A DNA stretch of 9,758 nucleotides from a bacterium. GTDB taxonomy: Bacteria > Electryoneota > Electryoneia > Electryoneales > Electryoneaceae. The position numbers were made by a program, and so were the translations under genes. Shown piece after piece: positions 6,980 to 9,758 of the stretch (within the stretch, counting starts at the first letter, position 1; the number at the start of each line of letters is the position of its first letter). The stretch lies in NCBI GenBank assembly GCA_014729955.1, contig WJJA01000013.1:1-9758 (forward strand). The letters are read 5' to 3'. The notes under the pieces were generated by a model. That model did not search any database. It was not told where the DNA came from and saw only the letters and a program-made list of their open reading frames with translations.

Positions 6980-9199
6980 TCATGGGACCAGTTTCACCAG
7001 CATCGCACCGCCGCCGGCAAGTCGGACCTTCGCCTTTACGGTTGAACGGGTCTGCGACGACACCCGCAGACGATTTGCCTCATCACCGGAGTCCCACACG
7101 ATTGCCGGCTCTACGGATCGTCCGTTTTCGAGATCCTTCCATTCCAGTTCGAAGTCCACCGCATCGGCGGGCGCGAAGCGCTTGCCGCGACGTTCGTTCG
7201 ATCTCATGTTGACCACGAGGTAATATTCGGCGGAGGGTTCAGCGGGATCGTCAAACAAGCCGATGACGATCGGGCTTTGGCGATAGGTCCGGCCTTTAAG
7301 CTGCAGAGAATCCTCCCATTGCGGGTCGATCACACGTCGCACGTGAAACCGGTCGGCGAGCAGAGGGTAGGAGGGTGTACGGCTGCGCAGGTTACGGTTC
7401 CACAGGTCGGTTTGCAGATGAGTTTTCCGTTTCGGCGGGGTTGAGTTGTCCTGTATGTACCACTCATCCTCGGTGCCGTCCACGGCCCACCACCAGCGCA
7501 GATCTCGCAGCAACGGCAGCAACTCGCCCAGGCCGTCGAAGCAGTCCGCCAGGTAATCGAACGGGTATTCGTTGCCTCGTTCGGTGAATTCCTCCTCTCC
7601 GTGGATCACCAAACTTTTCGGATCCTCTTTTGACACCGGACCGTCCTGGACCGGCAGGCTTTTTCGTCCGGCGGTTTCACTGAACGGGATACGCAGGCTG
7701 AGACCGTTCGGAGGCGTCTGACGGCCATAGTGGGTAAAGCCCGGCGCGACCGGTCCTTCGGACAACCAGTTGCCGTAGGTTGTGGGCTTCCAGGGTCCGC
7801 CGCTGCGGTCGCTGTACATTTCCGTTACGGTCATCGCTTCGCCGTCCTGTTCGCCCAACCGCATTTCCTCAAGATCATGTCCGGAGTAGCGGTAGGCCAT
7901 CACGCCGCGGGCGCCGCAGGCCAGGCCGAGGTAGGCTTGCAAACGGTATTCGTAGCGTGTCGGACGTCGATACTTCAGGAAGAGGTCGCCCGCCGGCAGG
8001 CCGGTTTGCTTCGCTTCACGGTCGGTCAACACGCCGTACTCACGGTGGATCTGGATTTCGATCCACCACTCGGGGGACGGGCCGGTTGCGTTTGCACGGG
8101 CGAAGGCTTCGCTGTACCGTTCCATTTCCAGAGACAGCCGGCGGTAGTTGCGCACATGCTGCCACAGGTCGCGGTAGTAAGAACCGCCGATGTAACCGTG
8201 CTCCACCGGACGGTCGGACCACCAGCGCCTGCTGCGGATCGTTGAGGCGAACGGGTAGGTCTCTTCCATGTAAACATTCCAGCCGAGGCCGGAACGCCCG
8301 GAGAAGAGCGCTTCGTGGGCTGTACCGGCGGCGGTGTCTTCCCACGCATAGTTCTGAAAAATCGAGATGGGGTTGTCACGGTCCCGTTCACGCACGGCCG
8401 CGATTGCATCTTCCAACGTTTTCAACCCCATGCGGGCCTGCCGGTCGGTGAAATTGTGATCGTCGACCATTTCATGCAGGAGCATGTACCCGACGAAGCC
8501 GTCATGGTCGATGTAAGGCTCGTAGGATGCAGCCAGACGTTTGAACGGTTCACGGGCCGCGATGCGGGCTTTTTCATAATTGTCCTGTCGTACGGTCCAT
8601 TTGATTACGTCATGAAATGAGAGCTGCCCTCCTTTCCACCAGGGCACAAAAGGATGCACAACCTCGGGATCGACCAGGAGGTAGTCGCCGAACACCCCGA
8701 CTCGGTTGGCAATGCCGGAAGGCAACGCTGTGCCGTACGCTTCGATCAGCTTTGCGGTGTTGGCGGTTCCGAACACCATGAAGGTCGCATGGAGATCATG
8801 CAGGAGTTGCAGTTCCCCGGGGATGTAGGGATCGCGATGGTTCGGCTCGAGGGGGGGGCCGGTCCATGAACCCGGATCGCGCAGGAACCGTGCGAGGGAT
8901 TCCTCGTTGATGGTACCGTCCGGATTCAACTCGGCGGGCGGGTAGATCGCACGGCCGTCTCGCCATATCGGCGGCACCGGTGTGCCGGGAGGCGGCGCAG
9001 GCCGCCAGGCGACCGAATCGGACGGCTGGATGAGATACACGCCCAGTCGTGCCGCACGGTAGCTCTCGTAGGCACCCCAGAAGGAATCGATTCCCAGCGG
9101 CGGATCGGGCATGCGTGCGTGACAGGGCTGGAGCAACACGGTCATGCAGATGAACAGAACGACACGAACAACGGTGCGGATTCGACAACAGGTAAGCAT
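6980..9199 (-). CDS. Secreted glycoside-hydrolase-like protein, family not recognised
   Basis: A 739-residue exported protein. Arg residues then a hydrophobic core (about 10-24) and CHA-R form a plausible Sec signal peptide cleaved near residue 28. I do not recognise the family. The layout suggests a TIM-barrel glycosidase: GFVGYMLLHEMVDDH (235-249) is a hydrophobic strand ending in acidic residues, resembling strand 4 of clan-A enzymes with Glu243 as a candidate acid/base. GWNVYMEETY (306-315) could carry another active-site acid. LACGARGVMAYRYSG (426-440) resembles the late-barrel strand motif of GH42/GH2-type proteins. The C-terminal ~150 residues look beta-rich and end in GAMLVKLVP, like the terminal sandwich of many glycosidases. 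There is no T9SS sorting domain. The start is well supported: GGGAGG (9204-9209) lies 4 nt before ATG 9199. The glycosidase activity is inference; the substrate is unknown. Confidence 0.7.
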   Translation of the reverse strand: MLTCCRIRTVVRVVLFICMTVLLQPCHARMPDPPLGIDSFWGAYESYRAARLGVYLIQPSDSVAWRPAPPPGTPVPPIWRDGRAIYPPAELNPDGTINEESLARFLRDPGSWTGPPLEPNHRDPYIPGELQLLHDLHATFMVFGTANTAKLIEAYGTALPSGIANRVGVFGDYLLVDPEVVHPFVPWWKGGQLSFHDVIKWTVRQDNYEKARIAAREPFKRLAASYEPYIDHDGFVGYMLLHEMVDDHNFTDRQARMGLKTLEDAIAAVRERDRDNPISIFQNYAWEDTAAGTAHEALFSGRSGLGWNVYMEETYPFASTIRSRRWWSDRPVEHGYIGGSYYRDLWQHVRNYRRLSLEMERYSEAFARANATGPSPEWWIEIQIHREYGVLTDREAKQTGLPAGDLFLKYRRPTRYEYRLQAYLGLACGARGVMAYRYSGHDLEEMRLGEQDGEAMTVTEMYSDRSGGPWKPTTYGNWLSEGPVAPGFTHYGRQTPPNGLSLRIPFSETAGRKSLPVQDGPVSKEDPKSLVIHGEEEFTERGNEYPFDYLADCFDGLGELLPLLRDLRWWWAVDGTEDEWYIQDNSTPPKRKTHLQTDLWNRNLRSRTPSYPLLADRFHVRRVIDPQWEDSLQLKGRTYRQSPIVIGLFDDPAEPSAEYYLVVNMRSNERRGKRFAPADAVDFELEWKDLENGRSVEPAIVWDSGDEANRLRVSSQTRSTVKAKVRLAGGGAMLVKLVP

Positions 9200-9235
9200 C
9201 GGACCTCCCGGGGAAGGGTCTGCTTGCAGGCTGCT

Positions 9236-9266
9236 TGAATATAAACGGATCCGTGTCCCACCGAAA
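9236..9266 (-). promoter_or_regulatory. Possible FCB-type promoter for the secreted-protein gene
   Basis: On the minus strand, TTTC (9263-9266), 19 nt, then TATATTCA (9236-9243) resembles the Bacteroidota -33/-7 pair TTTG-N19-TAnnTTTG with mismatches. It lies 37 bp upstream of the start codon and downstream of the sorting-domain fragment, so it would let the secreted-protein gene be transcribed independently. Consensus resemblance only. Confidence 0.25.
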
Positions 9267-9281
9267 TGGATGGCTGCCTTT

Positions 9282-9584
9282 TCATTTCATGTACACGATC
9301 TTTGCCGGCTCGCACCGTTGACCAGTGGCAGGGTAATGTACCACCGCCCAGTACATCCCGCTCGACAGGGTCGGGTCCGGCGTCCATGTCACACGCCGGG
9401 TACCCGCACGCATCGACAGAGACTGCGCATGGATTGCACGTCCGGCAAGTGAAAAGATCCGCAGGGTGATGTCGCCGGAGGCGGGCAGGTCGAACTGCAA
9501 ACGCACCGACCGGTTGATGGGATTGGGATAGGCACGAAGCTGGAAATCGGCGTGGCTTTGGCGGGCATCCACCGAGCGTCCCAT
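9282..9584 (-). pseudogene. Orphan type IX secretion C-terminal sorting domain (fragment of a secreted protein)
   Basis: A 100-residue frame matching the T9SS type A sorting domain, which directs outer-membrane translocation and cell-surface anchoring. It has YPNP (19-22), then alternating hydrophobic strands SVRLQFDLPASGDITLRIFS (26-45) and LAGR (46-49). The RAGTRRVTWTPDPTLSSGMY segment (59-78) and a terminal VYMK follow. A sorting domain never functions alone; it is the tail of a larger secreted protein. Here the frame is closed by a stop at 9612-9614, inside the 84-bp repeat. No protein body is attached, and the ATG at 9584 has no ribosome binding site. The body presumably lay to the right, beyond the window, and was cut off by the repeats or the nonsense change. 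It is upstream of the secreted-protein gene, so it is not that protein's tail. Confidence 0.8.
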
Positions 9585-9758
9585 CCTCCCGGGGTTGACA
9601 CCCCAAGCTATTCACATCTCGCCCCTGGCGGGGCTGACGAGAAGCGGGGCTGACGAGAAGCGTCCCATCCTCCCGGGGTTGACACCCCGAGCTATTCTCA
9701 TGTCGCCCCTGGCGGGGCTGACGAGAAGCGGGGCTGACGAGAAGCGTCCCATCCTCCC
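9577..9758. repeat. 84-bp tandem repeat array of REP-like palindromes, running off the window
   Basis: Copy 1 is 9577-9660, copy 2 is 9661-9744, and a third begins at 9745 and is cut by the window end. Copies 1 and 2 differ at three of 84 positions (9605/9689, 9614/9698, 9618/9702). Each unit holds the hairpin GGGGT-TGAC-ACCCC, a GCTATTC-containing spacer, a second hairpin GCCCC-TGGC-GGGGC, and two tandem 16-bp copies of CGGGGCTGACGAGAAG. The two-hairpin layout resembles REP/BIME elements mobilised by REP-associated (RAYT) transposases; that link is inference. A related single unit lies at 20-52. Confidence 0.92.

Noticed and set aside
9142..9615. A 157-codon minus-strand frame overlapping the sorting-domain fragment and the start of the secreted-protein gene
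   Set aside because: It is a shifted frame of the recognisable sorting domain and has no domain match; it stays open because of the GC-rich repeats.

Overview
The window has about 58% GC by eye and looks like a chromosomal segment of a free-living, signalling-rich bacterium of the FCB superphylum (Bacteroidota/Rhodothermota/Ignavibacteria-like or a related candidate phylum). The main clue is a fragment of a type IX secretion system (T9SS) C-terminal sorting domain near the right edge. Supporting clues are REP-like palindromic repeats of one apparent family at both ends, and two possible promoters of the Bacteroidota -33/-7 type. The phylum call is inference. No rRNA, tRNA, transposase, phage or CRISPR gene was seen.

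Left edge (1-454): non-coding and repeat-rich. It holds a degenerate REP-like unit, an AT-rich stretch, an 82-bp nested inverted repeat and a perfect 32-bp tandem duplication. A GC-rich hairpin follows, just downstream of the first gene. Positions 455-1846 (minus) encode a YfcC-family carboxylate/amino-acid transporter. A divergent intergenic region with a small palindrome separates it from a DJ-1/PfpI-family gene (plus, 2145-2684). A second intergenic region precedes a soluble methyl-accepting chemotaxis protein (plus, 2973-4691). Its N-terminus aligns with the globin-coupled sensor HemAT but has Leu where the proximal heme His should be.

Right half: all genes are on the minus strand. In transcription order they are an orphan T9SS sorting-domain fragment (9584-9282), a large secreted glycoside-hydrolase-like protein of unrecognised family (9199-6980), an HD-GYP c-di-GMP phosphodiesterase (6862-5789) and a membrane-anchored alpha/beta hydrolase (5655-4717). 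The hydrolase converges on the chemotaxis gene with only 25 bp between their ends. The extreme right edge is an 84-bp tandem repeat (2.2 copies, cut by the window end) abutting the sorting-domain fragment. Because 84 bp is 28 codons, the repeat keeps frame with the sorting domain, but one substitution in the nearer copy creates a stop.

The genes do not form an obvious pathway. The coherent themes are environmental sensing (chemotaxis receptor, HD-GYP enzyme), nutrient handling (transporter, secreted hydrolase-like protein) and repeat-driven remodelling at the edges. I found no convincing novel multi-gene system. The items most worth a second look are the heme-ligand-lacking globin receptor, the repeat/stop/sorting-domain junction, and the uncharacterised secreted protein.
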